A stretch of 64,000 nt of DNA from Neocallimastix lanati (nom. inval.) (GCA_016946835.1 JACVTC010000006.1:2301134-2365133); one strand, 5' to 3'; counted from the first letter of the stretch, positions 37,080-49,553 are shown. The notes: generated by a model from the letters alone, not told the origin. Numbers and translations are program-made.

Positions 37080-37911
37080 TGACAAACGATTCTATTATCT
37101 TAATTTGAAGTTATTACTTCAAAAGTGATAATAGATGTAACAAGTTTGATTTAATATAAAATTTAATATAAATGAATTTGTTTTATTATTATTAATAATT
37201 AAGTTATTATTATTCTAGCTTAACACTGAATTGTTATTAATTTTTCAAAATTATACATTTCTTTTGTGTTTAGTATTAATTTTTATTATTATTTATTAAT
37301 TTTTATTATTATTTATTAATTTTTATTATTATTTATTAATTTTTATTATTATTTATTAATTTTTATTATTATTTATTAATTTTTATTATTATTTATTAAT
37401 TTTTATTATTATTTATTAATTTTTATTATTATTTATTAATATAATATTTGGTTATTATTTTTTTATTACATTTCTAATAACAACGAGAAATTAATTTTAT
37501 AAAATATTTACAAGTATTTATATTTTTACAATAATTTAAAGTATTTACAATTTTTAATAATAAAACAATTAAGAATAATTATATTTATAAAAATAAACAA
37601 TAAAATAAACAAATAAACAATTAATACAAGAATTATTATAAACAAAGAATTCAAAATAATAAAAAAAAGAGAAAATTGTTTACAAACTATTTACTTTTAA
37701 TTAAAAAGAGAAATTAATTAACATTAGTATTTCATTATTTTAAAAATTAAAATAGAATTAAAGTATAATTTCGAGTTTTAGAATTTAATTAAAATAAATT
37801 TTTTTATTATGATTTTAATTTCAAATTTTAATTTATTAATTTGTTATTGAATAGGTTAGATATTATTCAAGCTTTCTAATAATTTTATGCTTAAGAATTC
37901 CAATCTGTATC
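37080..37911. mobile_element. LTR-sized unit F
   Basis: Begins TGACAAACG directly after AATAA and ends CTGTATC before AATA-TGTTATGG, so the right target repeat is one base short. Contains a 20-bp minisatellite. No coding sequence. Confidence 0.6.
37265..37440. repeat. 20-bp minisatellite
   Basis: About 8.5 copies of TTTTTATTATTATTTATTAA, nearly identical, inside LTR F. Confidence 0.85.
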
Positions 37912-37915
37912 AATA

Positions 37916-38164
37916 TGTTATGGTTCATTGGGAAAAACAAAATTTTTTATACACAAAAGATAAAGATTTAAAATATTTATTTACACAATAACAATTTTAT
38001 AATTTATTTATTTATTTAATTTTTAAAGTAATTACATTATTTATTAAACTAATTAAATTTTATTAGCTAAATTATTACTATTCCTAATATTAATATTAAT
38101 ACTATTACTTATATTATTACTAATATTATTACTATTTTTATTTTATTATTATTATTATTTTTAC

Positions 38165-38211
<47 letters not shown>

Positions 38212-39588
38212 TTATTGATAAAGAATTATTATAAAATTATATAAATTTTATGAATATGTAAACAAACAAAATGTATACCAAATGTATGAAATGAAATTAA
38301 TGTAGTTTAATAATGTATTTAAAGTTTATTTTATATTATTTTATATTAATTAATTTATATTATTTTTATATATTACTATTTATAAATTATTATTGTATTA
38401 TTATATTAATATTATAAACTTAAATTATTATGATAATTATAGTATAAAAATTTAATTAAGAAATAATTTAGAAAAGTAGACTTTATTAAAAAAAAAAAGA
38501 GAAAAAGAGAAAATAAATAATAAAAGTCCAGTTGTATGTTATTTTATAATAAATAAAATAAATACATAAACAAAAATATATTTTTTTAGTTATATTAAAG
38601 AGAATATAACTAAAATATAAAATAATTAATTTTATTTAATTATTTATTAAAAATAGTTTTGTGTTAATAAAAAGTTTATTTTTATATAATAAAATAAACA
38701 AATAAATTTTTATTAATAAAAGTTGTTAAAAACTTCTTATCTAACGTTAAGAACTAAAAGACAACTTTCAGCATAAACATTTTATATTTATTATTATAAT
38801 TTGTTTATCAATTATTATTATTTTTATTATTTTTATTTTTGTTTTTTGTGTTATTTTTTTTTTTTTTTAGAAGAAGTTATTTTCTTCAGATATTTATATT
38901 CGATTTCATTTTTAAAGTTTAATATCTTGGAAATGAAAAAGAATTTAAGTATTTAATTAAAAGAATTATTAATTCATTCTTAATTAAATGTTAAATAAAA
39001 TTATTAATAATATGTTTAATATAAATTCCATAAAGGAATAAAAAATTATTATTTAAAAAGATATTATAAAGATTTTAATTAAATAATATCTGGAGTAAAT
39101 AATTAAAAAGTTTTTAATAAAATTTTTAATTAAAAGTTTACAAAAATATTAATTGAATTTTATAAAGGATAATAAATTATTTAATGATAATTTATTTTAA
39201 GTTTAATAAAAATTAATATTAATTTATAGTGTTATTGAAAGTTAATAATAATTAATTTGATAAAAATATAATAAAAATATAAAATAATTTTAATATAGAT
39301 TCAATAAAGAATTTGTTAATATAAATTTTTGAAGAGTTTATATGTATTTTAATATTAATTTAATTAAGATTCAGTAATGATTTTATAAAAAATATTTTTA
39401 TAAAGATTTTAATTAATATTATAATAATTTTAATTAATTTATAATATTATATAATAAAATTTTTAATTTAATTCAGGGAAGAATATAAGAAAGTTCCATT
39501 AGTAAAGAATATAAACTTAATTATGGTTAAGTTATGTCTAAACATAACAAAATAAGTAATTTATAGTCATTCTTTACCAAATTGTTAG
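37916..39588. mobile_element. LTR-derived unit P
   Basis: Begins TGTTATGGTTC after CAATA, resembling D and R starts, and ends TCATTCTTTAC, like the C, D and R ends. It is too long for one LTR of these families (1.67 kb), so it probably contains a second nested copy that I could not delimit. TAT-type trinucleotide arrays lie at 38120-38215. Confidence 0.45.
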
Positions 39589-39594
39589 AAATTG

Positions 39595-41000
39595 AAATAA
39601 AAATTCTTTTATATCAATTTCTATTCTACAATTTTATATTAATAATATTATTATTAACTAAAATTGAGAAATTTAAATTTGTTTTATTAAAATAAATCGA
39701 GTTTATTATAAGAAAATTTAAATAAATTTAATTTATTTTAAGATTAAAAAAGAATAAATTTATTGTTATTAATTTATAAAATTTTATTGTTATTATTATT
39801 TTTCTTATAATAATAACTCTTAATTTCTAAAAGAACTTAAGAGTCTCTATTTATACTTTTTCAAAATTTTAAATTAAATATTGTCTAATCTTAACAAATT
39901 TCTTATTTAGGAAAAGATTAGAAGAAAAACCTAAATAAGTTTCGATTAATATTCTAAACATATTAATCATCGGATCATTAAGTAAAACCGATACCAATCA
40001 GTATTCGGGAAAACCTTAAAGATCGATTTTCTAATTATTTTTATAATAAATAATTTTAATTAAATGTCTAAAATAATAAATAAAAAAAATTAAAAATTGA
40101 AAAAATTTGTCCAAATTTAGAAAAAATTTTTTGTTATGAAAAATTTTAAATAATTTTTGATTATGTCTAAACATTTAAATAATAATTATAACGAATAAAT
40201 ATTAACTAATATTAATAAAATTTTTAATTATTAAGTTTAACTAATAATTTGTTAACTACTCCTAATTTTTAAATAATTTTATATGTAATAGTTATAGTAC
40301 ATTGTTACAAAATAAATAATGATAATGTAAAATTAATGTATTTCTAATTATTAAGTATTTAATATATTAATACATAATAAGAAATAATAATTAAAATTTA
40401 AAAATTTATTATTATTTCTTACACAAATAATTGAAACAGATTGAAAATAAAGTTAATTTAGTAATTTCTTACTAAAAGTCTTTATTCTCATGTTCAAATA
40501 TAACTAGATATACTAGTTAATAAAAACAAAAGATAAAAGCAATTTTAATTTTATTTTAATATTTTATTAAGTAACTTAAAATAATTAAATCAATTAGTTA
40601 TTGATTTATTAATACATTTTGTTTTATTAAAATTATAATTTATTAAAAATAATCATTTTAAAATATTATTATTAATATAATCTAATTTTTATAATGGCTT
40701 ATTAGGAACAATTTTTAAAACTATTAATTTTTATTTCTATTTATATTAATTTTTATATTTATACTCTGTTTATAAATAATAAATTAACTATTAATAATAA
40801 ACAATTAAATAAACAATTATTGTTTATTTTATATTATTTTAATCTAATTATTATTAATTGTGTATTATTTAAATATTTAATATTTTTATAATTTAAATGT
40901 TTATAATCTAAAAATTAATTACTTTATTATAATTTAATAATTTATTATTTTTAAATTCCGTTTTATAATTATTTTTAATTTTTAATTTTCATTCTTTATC
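39595..41000 (-). mobile_element. Diverged A-like LTR unit Q
   Basis: Contains a diverged A-family core: hairpin CTCTTAA/TTAAGAG (39817-39843), a minus-strand TATAAATAGAG box, and a weakened GATCGATAT hairpin region (about 39945-39975). Ends TTCTTTATC followed by ATAA. The left boundary is uncertain. It is one of the older-looking units. Confidence 0.5.
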
Positions 41001-41004
41001 ATAA

Positions 41005-41840
41005 TGTTATGGTTCGGGTTTTATTAGAATTTTTATTTAATTATTTATTTTTAATATTTTTCTGTTTACATTTTAATTATTGAAAAACTTCACTTATTTA
41101 TGCTTTTTGAAAAAAATAAATATGTGAAGCCTTTCTACATTTTATTATCATATTTAAAAAAAAATAATTTACTATTACTAATTAATTAAAATTTTATATT
41201 AATTTAAATTAACTAATTCATAAGTATTTTTATTTTAATAAATTTTGTTTATATAATTTTATATTATTTTTCATATACTAAAACTAAATTATTTAATATA
41301 TACGAAAAGTAACAAACAAAATTTAAAAAGATTTTACAGAAAAATAAAGTTATTTTAATCAAGAATGTTAATATAATATTCTTATATTTTATATAAAATA
41401 AATTTAAAAACTATAATATATTTAATATTTATTATTAATCAATTAAGATTTGATTTTATTTGTTGGAAATAAAAATATTAAATAATCAATTTAAAAATAA
41501 AATAAAATACTAAAAAAAATACAAGTTTAATATTGATACAATATAATAATAATATAATAATATATTTGAAAATAAAAATAAAATATTAATATTGATAATA
41601 AACACTTTAATAAAATAATAAATTTTAAGGTTAAATTATAGATATTGATATTAATAATAAAAATATAGAATTATTGATAATATTTTAGAAACTTTTAATA
41701 AAAATAAAAAAAAAAATATATTTAGAAAATATTTTAGTATAGAAAATATAGTAAAGTAATATTAAGTAAAGAATAATATAATGGATTCTAAAGTAAGTTG
41801 AAATTCTAATTAATAATCCATTATATGTTCGTTCTTTACC
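41005..41840 (-). mobile_element. Solo LTR R
   Basis: Starts TGTTATGGTTCGGG, ends GTTCTTTACC; left flank ATAA, right flank AATAA (41841-41845). A hairpin CTTCAC...GTGAAG with a minus-strand CATAAATAAG box lies at about 41088-41134. Confidence 0.65.
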
Positions 41841-41845
41841 AATAA

Positions 41846-42854
41846 TGGTAGACTCGGAGTTGATTCTTATGGATTTAAAATCAAGCAGGGGGGACGGGTA
41901 TTACCCTGCTTTGATTTTAAAAAAAAAAAATTCTTTTTATTAAAAAGTATTTATTATTTATTAATATAAAATTTTATCTCTGAAGTACACATATTTAATT
42001 TTTAAGAAATTGTTACAATATTTATATTTTTTTATAAATTTAAAGTATAATTAGTTGTTTATAATTTAAGTAATTTTATAGAATTATTGAATTAATTTTA
42101 TATCAATAATTCATTTTTGTTTTATTTTTATAAATATAATAATATAATATTCAAATATAATTTAATTAAAAATAATTATAAAATAAATATATAGAAAATA
42201 GTTTTTACTATTTTCTTTGATATTTTTAAGTTAAATAAATTGTTTTTAAAGATTAATATAATAAATTTAATAATCTTTAATTATTTTAAATAATACTTGT
42301 AATTATTTTCAAAAATAAAATAAAATTTTTATAATATTTAATTAATAAATTTGATAATATTTAAATAATAATTTTTATAATAAGTAATAATTTTTAATAA
42401 TAATTTTTAATAATAAATTTAATTAATAATCTTAATAATTTTATAATAATATTTAATAGTTATAATAAATAAATTTTTATAATAATATTTAATAATTTTA
42501 ATAATTTTATAATATTAATAATTTATAATAATTTTTAGAATAATATTTAATTAATAATTTTAATAATTTTATAATAATTTTTATAATAATATTTAATTAA
42601 TAGTTTTAATAATTTAGTATCTTAAAAGTATAATTTTAATATTTACAATTGTATTTTAATATATACATATATTTAATAATATAACAATAAAGTAATTAAT
42701 TAAAATTTATTTACATTATTTACAAGTTAAAATTAATTTATATTAAAATAAATTAAATTTTATTATTAAGTTTAGGTTATCAAGAATATAGGAAAGTACA
42801 ATTTAGTAAAGAATTATTAATAATAAAATAAAGGTTATTAATTCATTCTTTACC
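41846..42854. mobile_element. Solo LTR C2
   Basis: 1009 bp, TGGTAGACTCGGAG...TTCTTTACC; flanked by AATAA (41841-41845 and 42855-42859). High similarity to C1 along the whole length, including the GC-rich hairpin at 41873-41920. Confidence 0.82.
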
Positions 42855-42859
42855 AATAA

Positions 42860-45065
42860 TGATACAATATAAGTAATAAAGTATCAAATTTCTATTTATA
42901 ACGAGGTCGAGCAAATAGGGAATTTGTAAAATAATATATTCCAACTCAAAGATAATAAATAATAATTTACACAAATAATAAAATTTATTTATTTCTTTTT
43001 AAATCTTGTTTTTATTTATTTATTTATTTTACATAAATTATTACAATTATATTTATATTCCTCTGAATATAATGATTTTTATCTATCTCTAATAATTCAA
43101 TTTATATTAATATTTTAATAATAATTTTACTTATAATTGTAGGATTCAACTCTTATTCTTTAACTATAAGTAATCACTTAATTATTTAAACTAAACTATA
43201 AGTTCTCTAAAACTATTATTTTACTCAATTAGAATTTTTAAAACAACAAGAAAACTCTCTCTTTAACTTTTATTTCATTTTCTTCTTTTAAATTTATTAA
43301 TTAATTTTATCTTGAATATTATTGGCTGTCTAATTAATTTTTAATCTATTTATATAATGATTTAGTATATTATATATTGTAATTATTTTTCACCATATTA
43401 TTATAGGATTTTCTCTTTTGTTAATTTTTTTGCGTATTTCTAGCTGTTGTAAAATAAAATACTTATCAAGTCTAGGTTTGTGGCTATTCTAAACTAACTT
43501 TACTACACTAATAACACTATATCCTAAAACTCTATTAATTAATTAATTATTTTTTTTTTTAATTTCTTTTATTTATTTATCTTATTTATTAACTAATTTT
43601 CAACAACCACTTAACTGGGTAACGCAGGATCCTTTCCGGAGTTCCCACTAGCAGTTAAGATTTTACAAACTATAATAAAATTGTTTTATAAGAAAATAAT
43701 TATTCTAATAATAGTTACGAAACTAATAATAAAATTTAAATTTTCCTATTACTATACGATTTTCCAACTATCGTTCAATAGTTGAAAAATTAACTCTTTT
43801 TATACTTTTTCAAAATAAAGTTTTAAATCAAAATAAATTTTAATAAATTACATAAAAATATTATTTTATATTATCAATTACATTATATAATAAATTACAT
43901 GAAATGTTATGAATTATTTTAATATAAATCCTATTTAAAACTATCTAATTTTTCTAAAATTTTCTATGAAGAAAATTTAGAGTTTAATTCATTAATTATA
44001 TGATTAAATATATTCTATCCATATATTTAATTTAAATTTTGCCAAGTTGTGAAAACCAATTTACTAAACCAAAACTTGCTATTTTTATTTTTAGAATTTC
44101 TATAATTTAAAAGACAAGTAAACAAAACGGCAAGTTTTTGTAAACAAACGGAAAAGGCAATATTCCTTTAATTATTTTAATTTAACTAATTAATGACTAA
44201 TTATTTTTTAATTTATGAAGTTTCGTGATTCAAACTGAGTAATTGTTACGTAAATTCTCCAAATAATTTAGTCATAAATTTTTGAGAAAATTATTTAAAT
44301 TAATAATTTGGAATACATTTAAATTTATATTAAAAATTTGGAAAACATTTTTATCCACAATAATTTACATTACATTACATTTTGTTAAAGTTTTGTGATA
44401 ATTTGGTCTTAACGATTAGGTCAAGATGCCAAATTATAGTAATTAATTAATAACTTAATTTTACTCTTATTTAAAACATATTATTATTAGTAATAAATAA
44501 GTTTTTTTTTTTTTTTTTTTATTTAAAATATAAGTTTTATTTAATATTAATAATATTTTATTACATTATTATTTTATATAATTATTACTATAATTTAAAT
44601 TACAATAATCCTACAAAGGATTAATCAAAGATTTAAACATGTATTTATATAAAATAATTAATTATTAAAATATTAATTATTAATATGAATATGTAATAGT
44701 ATTAATATAAGTTTGATATTGATAATATAAAGTAAGATAGTAATATAAATATTTAATATAAATAAAATATAAGAATATAATATGTAGAAATTAATTTAAT
44801 ATGACAATTACGTGTTTACATTATTTAATATATATTAATTTCAATATGTTAATAATATTTAGTAATTAGTTGGCCTAGACTAATTCCTAAATATTTTAAT
44901 AAAGTTAATTTAATAATAATTATTATATTATTATTTTTTAATATTGAAATTCAAATAACTGAATTATTGAAATTGAAATTGAAATTGAAATTGAAATTCA
45001 GTTATTATCTTAACACATTTAAATACGTATTCAAATTATTAAATATTTTACAGCTGTGTTGTATC
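42860..45065 (-). mobile_element. Solo LTR G with nested LTR N
   Basis: Ends TGATACAA...TTGTATC, flanked by AATAA at 42855-42859 and AATA at 45066-45069 (the fifth base is recovered after A5). A minus-strand TATAAAAAGAG box precedes the hairpin CAACTAT/ATAGTTG (43778-43796). A GC-richer block at 43611-43664 (ggatcctttccggagttccc) is flanked by CTTAACTG and CAGTTAAG. Confidence 0.7.
44383..45015. mobile_element. Solo LTR N nested in G
   Basis: 633 bp, TGTTAAAG...CTTAACA, flanked by CATTT on both sides (44378-44382 and 45016-45020). Its right part reappears inverted at 52609-53070. Confidence 0.75.
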
Positions 45066-45069
45066 AATA

Positions 45070-45932
45070 TGTAATAATTCTATTAAGAACTAACTCAAAA
45101 TAGAATTATTAACTACAACTTAACGACTAATTCATTAAGTTGAGAAAATAAAATAAAATAAATTTTTTTACCTTTAGAGTAGAGTTTATTATAAAATTAA
45201 TTATGATAATAACACAAAAAGTAAGAGAAGAATTGTTTGTATAAATTGATTTTAAAAATATGTTTTTGAATAAAATATTTTTATTAATTTATTAAAGTTA
45301 AAAATATAAAATTGTTTCTATTATAACTATGTTTTTTATAATAATAACTCTTGATTTCTCAAAGAGAACTCAAGAGCCTTATTTATATTTTTTTTATGAA
45401 AATAAGGTTAAATAAGAAAGGGTTTTCTAATCTTAACAAATCTCTTATCTAGGAAAAGATTAGATAGAAAAACCTAGATAAGTTTTCGATCGATATTCTA
45501 TCCATATCGATCATCGCATTAATTAAGTAAAACCGATTACTTCTAAAAAGTAATTGGAAAAAATCTTAATTAACCGATTTTCCAATCTAATGATCGAAAA
45601 TAAAAGAATAAAATAATAAAAGATATTTCGATCATATAATTTATCCTTGTATTAAAATATAAAATTAAATAGTTAATAAAATACAGAATACATTATAAAA
45701 TACAGAATACATTATAAAATACAGAATAAAATACAATACAAAATACATTAGTTACAGTAGAGAATTTAACATATTGTAAATATATTATTAATTAAATAAA
45801 ATTTGTTAAATTAATGAATATTAAATTAAATAAATATAATAAATATTATGTGTAATTAAATAAAGTTATAGTTATAATAACTTAACTAAGAAAATATAAT
45901 TATTTGTTAGCAAATAATTATAGATTCTTACA
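45070..45932 (-). mobile_element. Solo LTR A5
   Basis: 863 bp, TGTAATAATTC...GATTCTTACA, flanked by CAATA (45065-45069 and 45933-45937). Carries the A-family TATA and hairpins (about 45347-45375 and 45487). Confidence 0.82.
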
Positions 45933-45938
45933 CAATAA

Positions 45939-46931
45939 TGGTACAGGATTTTAAAATACTATTTAATAATTCTGAACTGTATATTCATAACAATTAATAT
46001 TTATAACTCCTAAAAATAAACCAAGAACAACAAATAACACAAACAAAATCAAAACCAACACTTCTTAAGACTTGCTGTTATTTTTATTGTTTTATTTCTT
46101 CTAAAATTTTTAAGAGAGAGTTTTTAAAATTATTTCTTTTACATTTGTCTTTTTATAGTTCAATATATAAATTTAATTGGTTAAAAATATTTTTCTAATT
46201 AATCATTTTTAATATTATTCTTAATATAACATAATTATATATATATAAATATATATTAAATTTAATAATAAAAATATAAAATATAAAATAATAAATTTAA
46301 TAATAAAAATATAAAATATAAAATAATAAATTTAATAATAAAAATATAAAATATAAAATAATATTGTTAAGATTATATTTGGTTTTGATATAACTTGGTT
46401 GGAATGCTATAAACTAATAACTTCCTTATGATAATTAAATTTTATTTTATCAGTATTATTATAGAATTTTATTATATTTTTATTTTATTATTTTATTTGA
46501 TTTTATTTAATAATATTTTTTAATGAATGAAGTTATCAGATTATTAAAATATTAATAATCTTACGAAGATTATTTAAAACATTTAATTCACTATTCTTTT
46601 ATACATAAAAATAAACAATTAAAAAGTTATATAATAATAAATAAAATAATAAACAATAGTTTAAAAAGTTAGATAATAATAAATAAAAAATAAACAATTA
46701 ATTATACTTTAAAAAGTATAAATTATATTCAACAATTTTATTATTATTATTATTATTTAATAATAATAAATAATATATATTTATATTGTAAAAGGATTTT
46801 GAGGCGTATGATCATACTAAATAATGATTAATTTGTTATGGTAATGAGGCTTATATAGCTCATCGAGTTATATCCTTTACAAATATTTTTCTGACTTTAA
46901 AAATTATTAATATATAGTATTGTTTCGTAAC
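45939..46931 (-). mobile_element. Solo LTR H
   Basis: 993 bp, starts TGGTACAGG, ends TTTCGTAAC; flanked by AATAA (45934-45938 and 46932-46936). A minus-strand TATAAAAAGAC lies near 46148-46158. Contains about 3.5 copies of a 35-bp AT tandem repeat at 46255-46372. Confidence 0.75.
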
Positions 46932-46936
46932 AATAA

Positions 46937-47494
46937 TGGTACGTTATTTTTATATATTGTACCTTTTATATGATTTGGGGAAAGCAAGTTGTAAAACTAT
47001 AAAATAATATATTCTAATAAAAGAAATAAATAAAAAAATTATAACACAAAATTAATAATAAATTTTAATAAATAATAATGTGTTACTTTTAAGTCTTTAT
47101 TTTATTTATAAGTTTTGTTCTTTAAATAAGTACATTTAAATTTATTATAACTTTATTATATCTTTAAATTTATATTTTAATAATAATATTAACCAAAATA
47201 TCCTAAATATTTATTCACCCGAATAAATATTTTATAATTCCTATTCTAACTATTATATTCTTTAAAGATATTAAATTATTAAGTTCCTCCTTTGTTAATA
47301 TTTTATCTTTCACTTATTTTTATACTATAATTTATCTTAATTCTTATTGGTTATCTATTAATTAAAATTATTTTTATTAATATTATATTTTTATATACTA
47401 ATTAAACCTTATACCTATTATAATAAAATAACTAAAGAATTATTTATTTTCTTATATTTTTAATAATTTATTCTATTTTAGTGAGTAACGTACC
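46937..47494 (-). mobile_element. Solo LTR I (closest to the tRNA gene)
   Basis: 558 bp with a 9-bp terminal inverted repeat TGGTACGTTA/TAACGTACC; flanked by AATAA (46932-46936 and 47495-47499). Related to J and J2 (shared ATAATATATTC block about 80 bases in). Under serial insertion next to the tRNA it is the youngest unit. Confidence 0.8.
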
Positions 47495-47509
47495 AATAAT
47501 TTTAACAAA
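47495..47509 (+). promoter_or_regulatory. tRNA-upstream integration target
   Basis: AATAATTTTAACAAA lies immediately upstream of the tRNA. The first five bases are the target duplication shared with most LTRs to the left. The insertion point is 11-15 bp before the mature tRNA 5' end, close to where Pol III transcription would start and where Ty3 integrates in yeast. Confidence 0.7.
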
Positions 47510-47586
47510 GGGGTTGTAATTCAGTGGTAGAGTGCTCGCTTCGCATGCGAGAAGCCGCGGGTTCAATTCAATTCTCGCCAACTCCA
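47510..47586 (+). tRNA. tRNA-Ala (anticodon CGC) with an enlarged T loop
   Basis: Acceptor stem GGGGTTG pairs with CAACTCC, discriminator A. The D arm ATTC-AGTGGTA-GAGT is intact. Anticodon stem CTCGC/GCGAG with loop TTCGCAT gives anticodon CGC. T stem GCGGG pairs with CTCGC (one G-U). The T loop is 12 bases, TTCAATTCAATT, instead of 7 because TTCAA is duplicated. No intron. The G3-U70 pair typical of tRNA-Ala identity is present in the acceptor stem. With the oversized T loop it may be nonfunctional, or only tolerated as a Pol III-transcribed locus. Confidence 0.88.
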
Positions 47587-47587
47587 C

Positions 47588-47592
47588 TTTTT
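47588..47592 (+). terminator. Pol III terminator
   Basis: TTTTT one base after the discriminator, the usual RNA polymerase III stop. Confidence 0.75.
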
Positions 47593-47768
47593 CAAACATT
47601 TTTTGATAAAAGAATAAAATTTATTTATCTATATATATAAATCTATATCTATATATATTATTAGACTTCGTCCCCTGAAGTCTCAATAACAATATAATAA
47701 ATTTTTTTTTCTTTTTTTTTTTTTGTTTTGTTTTGTTTTGTTTATTAAAATTTATTATTGGATTTATT

Positions 47769-47817
<49 letters not shown>

Positions 47818-47980
47818 AAAAAAAATTAAATTTTTGAATTAATGATTATTTTAATTTTTGAAATTCGAAATCTTGAAATTTCGAATTAATTTAATTTAAA
47901 TTATTGTTATATATATATATAATTATTTATTTATTAATACTTCATCATAATTAAATTATTTATTTATTTTTTTTTTCCTA
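47593..47980. other. Low-complexity spacer between the tRNA and the gag remnant
   Basis: AT repeats, a small GC-richer stretch GACTTCGTCCCCTGAAGTCT at 47665-47684 that can form a hairpin (GACTTC/GAAGTC), TTTTG repeats, and a T tract of about 40 bases at 47772-47813. The 3' part of the gag element (protease to integrase and 3' LTR) should lie here and is absent. Confidence 0.5.
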
Positions 47981-49399
47981 TTATTTTTTTTTATGATTAT
48001 TATTATTATTGTTATTATTATTATTATTGTTTTTATTATAATTTATTTCAATAACATTATTAACATTTTTATTTTCGTTATTTGTATAATTAGTATTGTT
48101 ATTAGTATTGTTATTATTAAAACTATTATTATTTCCTAATGAATTTATGTTTCTACTATATCCATTATTGTTTTTATTTATATTATTTCCAATTATATTA
48201 TCCTGAATATTATTTATATTTGAATTAAACGTATTTTCTACACAATTAGTATTTAAATTATTGTTGAAATTAATTTCATTTCCAATATTAACATCTTTAT
48301 TTCCTTGCTTATTATAATTTATACCCTGATTATTGCTGATTCTATATTTTATTTTATTTATATTCTCATTTAAATTACTGTTATTGTTATTGGTACCAAA
48401 ATTTTTATGTAAATCATAATTACTTTTATATAGATAATTATTTAAATTATTATAATTATTATTACCAAAATTATTATTTAAATTATAATTATTTCTATAA
48501 ATTTCTCTATTCACATTATGCTTTTTACCAAAACTAGTCATATTATTATAATTTTCAGTAATATTACTATTTAAATTATAATTTCTACGATAATAATTAT
48601 TATAGTTTTTATTTCTATCATATAAATTAAATTTATAATTATAATTATTATGGATTCCAGGTATAAAATTTCTTCTTTTATTTATTTCCAAAATTCCAGT
48701 TCTTTCTAATTCCGCTAATTCTTTAAATGAGTGTCTACAATTAATTGCTTTATGGCCTAACTCATAACATCTAAAGCACATAATATTATTATTCTTATTG
48801 TTTTTATTACTATTTGATTTATTCATTTTGAAATTATTATTATTCCATTTCTGTTTATTACTCTTATAAATATTATTTAAATTTAAATTTAATTTTTTTT
48901 CAATTCTTTCAACTTTTTCTGCATATTTGAGAGCTTCGTTTATATCTTCGATATCTTCTTCTAATATTCTTATACAAGGATATATTCTAGACTTAATTGA
49001 ATTAACATAATTATTAACAGTAATTAATTTCTTTATATTATTATCAATATCATTATATTTTCTTAAGTATTTATAATTAAAATTACTAATTGATTCTTTT
49101 GAATTAATTTTCAAATTAATTAAGTTCCAATATTTCAGGCTTGGTGTTATTTCTAGATATTCTTCTAATGCTATTTTTATTTCTTTTAAGCTTGGAACCT
49201 GATTCTTTTCTTCCTTTAATTTATCAAGAACATACCTAATTTTTTTATTTACGCATTCTTTACATAAAATAAATTTTCTTTCTTGTTCTTTTATATCCCA
49301 TAATTCAAATGACTCTGTTAATTCTTTTATCCATTCATTGATATCATTATTATAATTTTCTAATAATGGTAATGTACCTAATATCTTAAAAACATTCAT
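47981..49399 (-). CDS. Gag protein of LTR element S (no pol)
   Basis: 472 residues. The N-terminal 180 residues have the look of a Ty3/gypsy gag capsid region (NEWIKELTESFELWDI, then SISNFNYKYLRKYNDID and EALKYAEKVERIEKKL). A zinc knuckle CFRCYELGHKAINC with CxxCx4Hx4C spacing follows at about residues 208-221. The rest is an Asn-rich tail of about 240 residues ending in a run of Asn. The start Met is 130 bases downstream of the primer-binding site, as expected for a first ORF. No protease or RT follows: the sequence reaches the T tract and the tRNA within 400 bases. The frame is intact, so it may be a gag-only element or the surviving 5' end of a truncated one. Gag packages element RNA into particles. 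Confidence 0.75.
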   Translation of the reverse strand: MNVFKILGTLPLLENYNNDINEWIKELTESFELWDIKEQERKFILCKECVNKKIRYVLDKLKEEKNQVPSLKEIKIALEEYLEITPSLKYWNLINLKINSKESISNFNYKYLRKYNDIDNNIKKLITVNNYVNSIKSRIYPCIRILEEDIEDINEALKYAEKVERIEKKLNLNLNNIYKSNKQKWNNNNFKMNKSNSNKNNKNNNIMCFRCYELGHKAINCRHSFKELAELERTGILEINKRRNFIPGIHNNYNYKFNLYDRNKNYNNYYRRNYNLNSNITENYNNMTSFGKKHNVNREIYRNNYNLNNNFGNNNYNNLNNYLYKSNYDLHKNFGTNNNNSNLNENINKIKYRISNNQGINYNKQGNKDVNIGNEINFNNNLNTNCVENTFNSNINNIQDNIIGNNINKNNNGYSRNINSLGNNNSFNNNNTNNNTNYTNNENKNVNNVIEINYNKNNNNNNNNNNNNHKKK

Positions 49400-49528
49400 C
49401 TTTATAATTATTAGTGATTAATTTAAAATAATTAAAGTCTTTCTTTTATATATATATATATACTAAATAACATTTATTTTATTGAAGTATTATTTTATTA
49501 ATATTATTTTCATATTATTTTGCTATTG

Positions 49529-49549
49529 TCACGCCCGGATTCTCCACCA
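49529..49549 (-). promoter_or_regulatory. Primer-binding site of element S
   Basis: On the minus strand TGGTGGAGAATCCGGGCG starts 4 bases after the end of LTR J. Its complement ends CCCGGATTCTCCACCA, which has the form of a tRNA 3' end (T-stem CCCGG, acceptor ATTCTCC, discriminator A, CCA). This fits priming by a host tRNA whose acceptor would begin GGAGAAT. Confidence 0.75.
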
Positions 49550-49553
49550 AATT

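Noticed and set aside
37265..37440. 20-bp repeats suggesting an array with spacers
   Set aside because: Head-to-tail minisatellite with no spacers.
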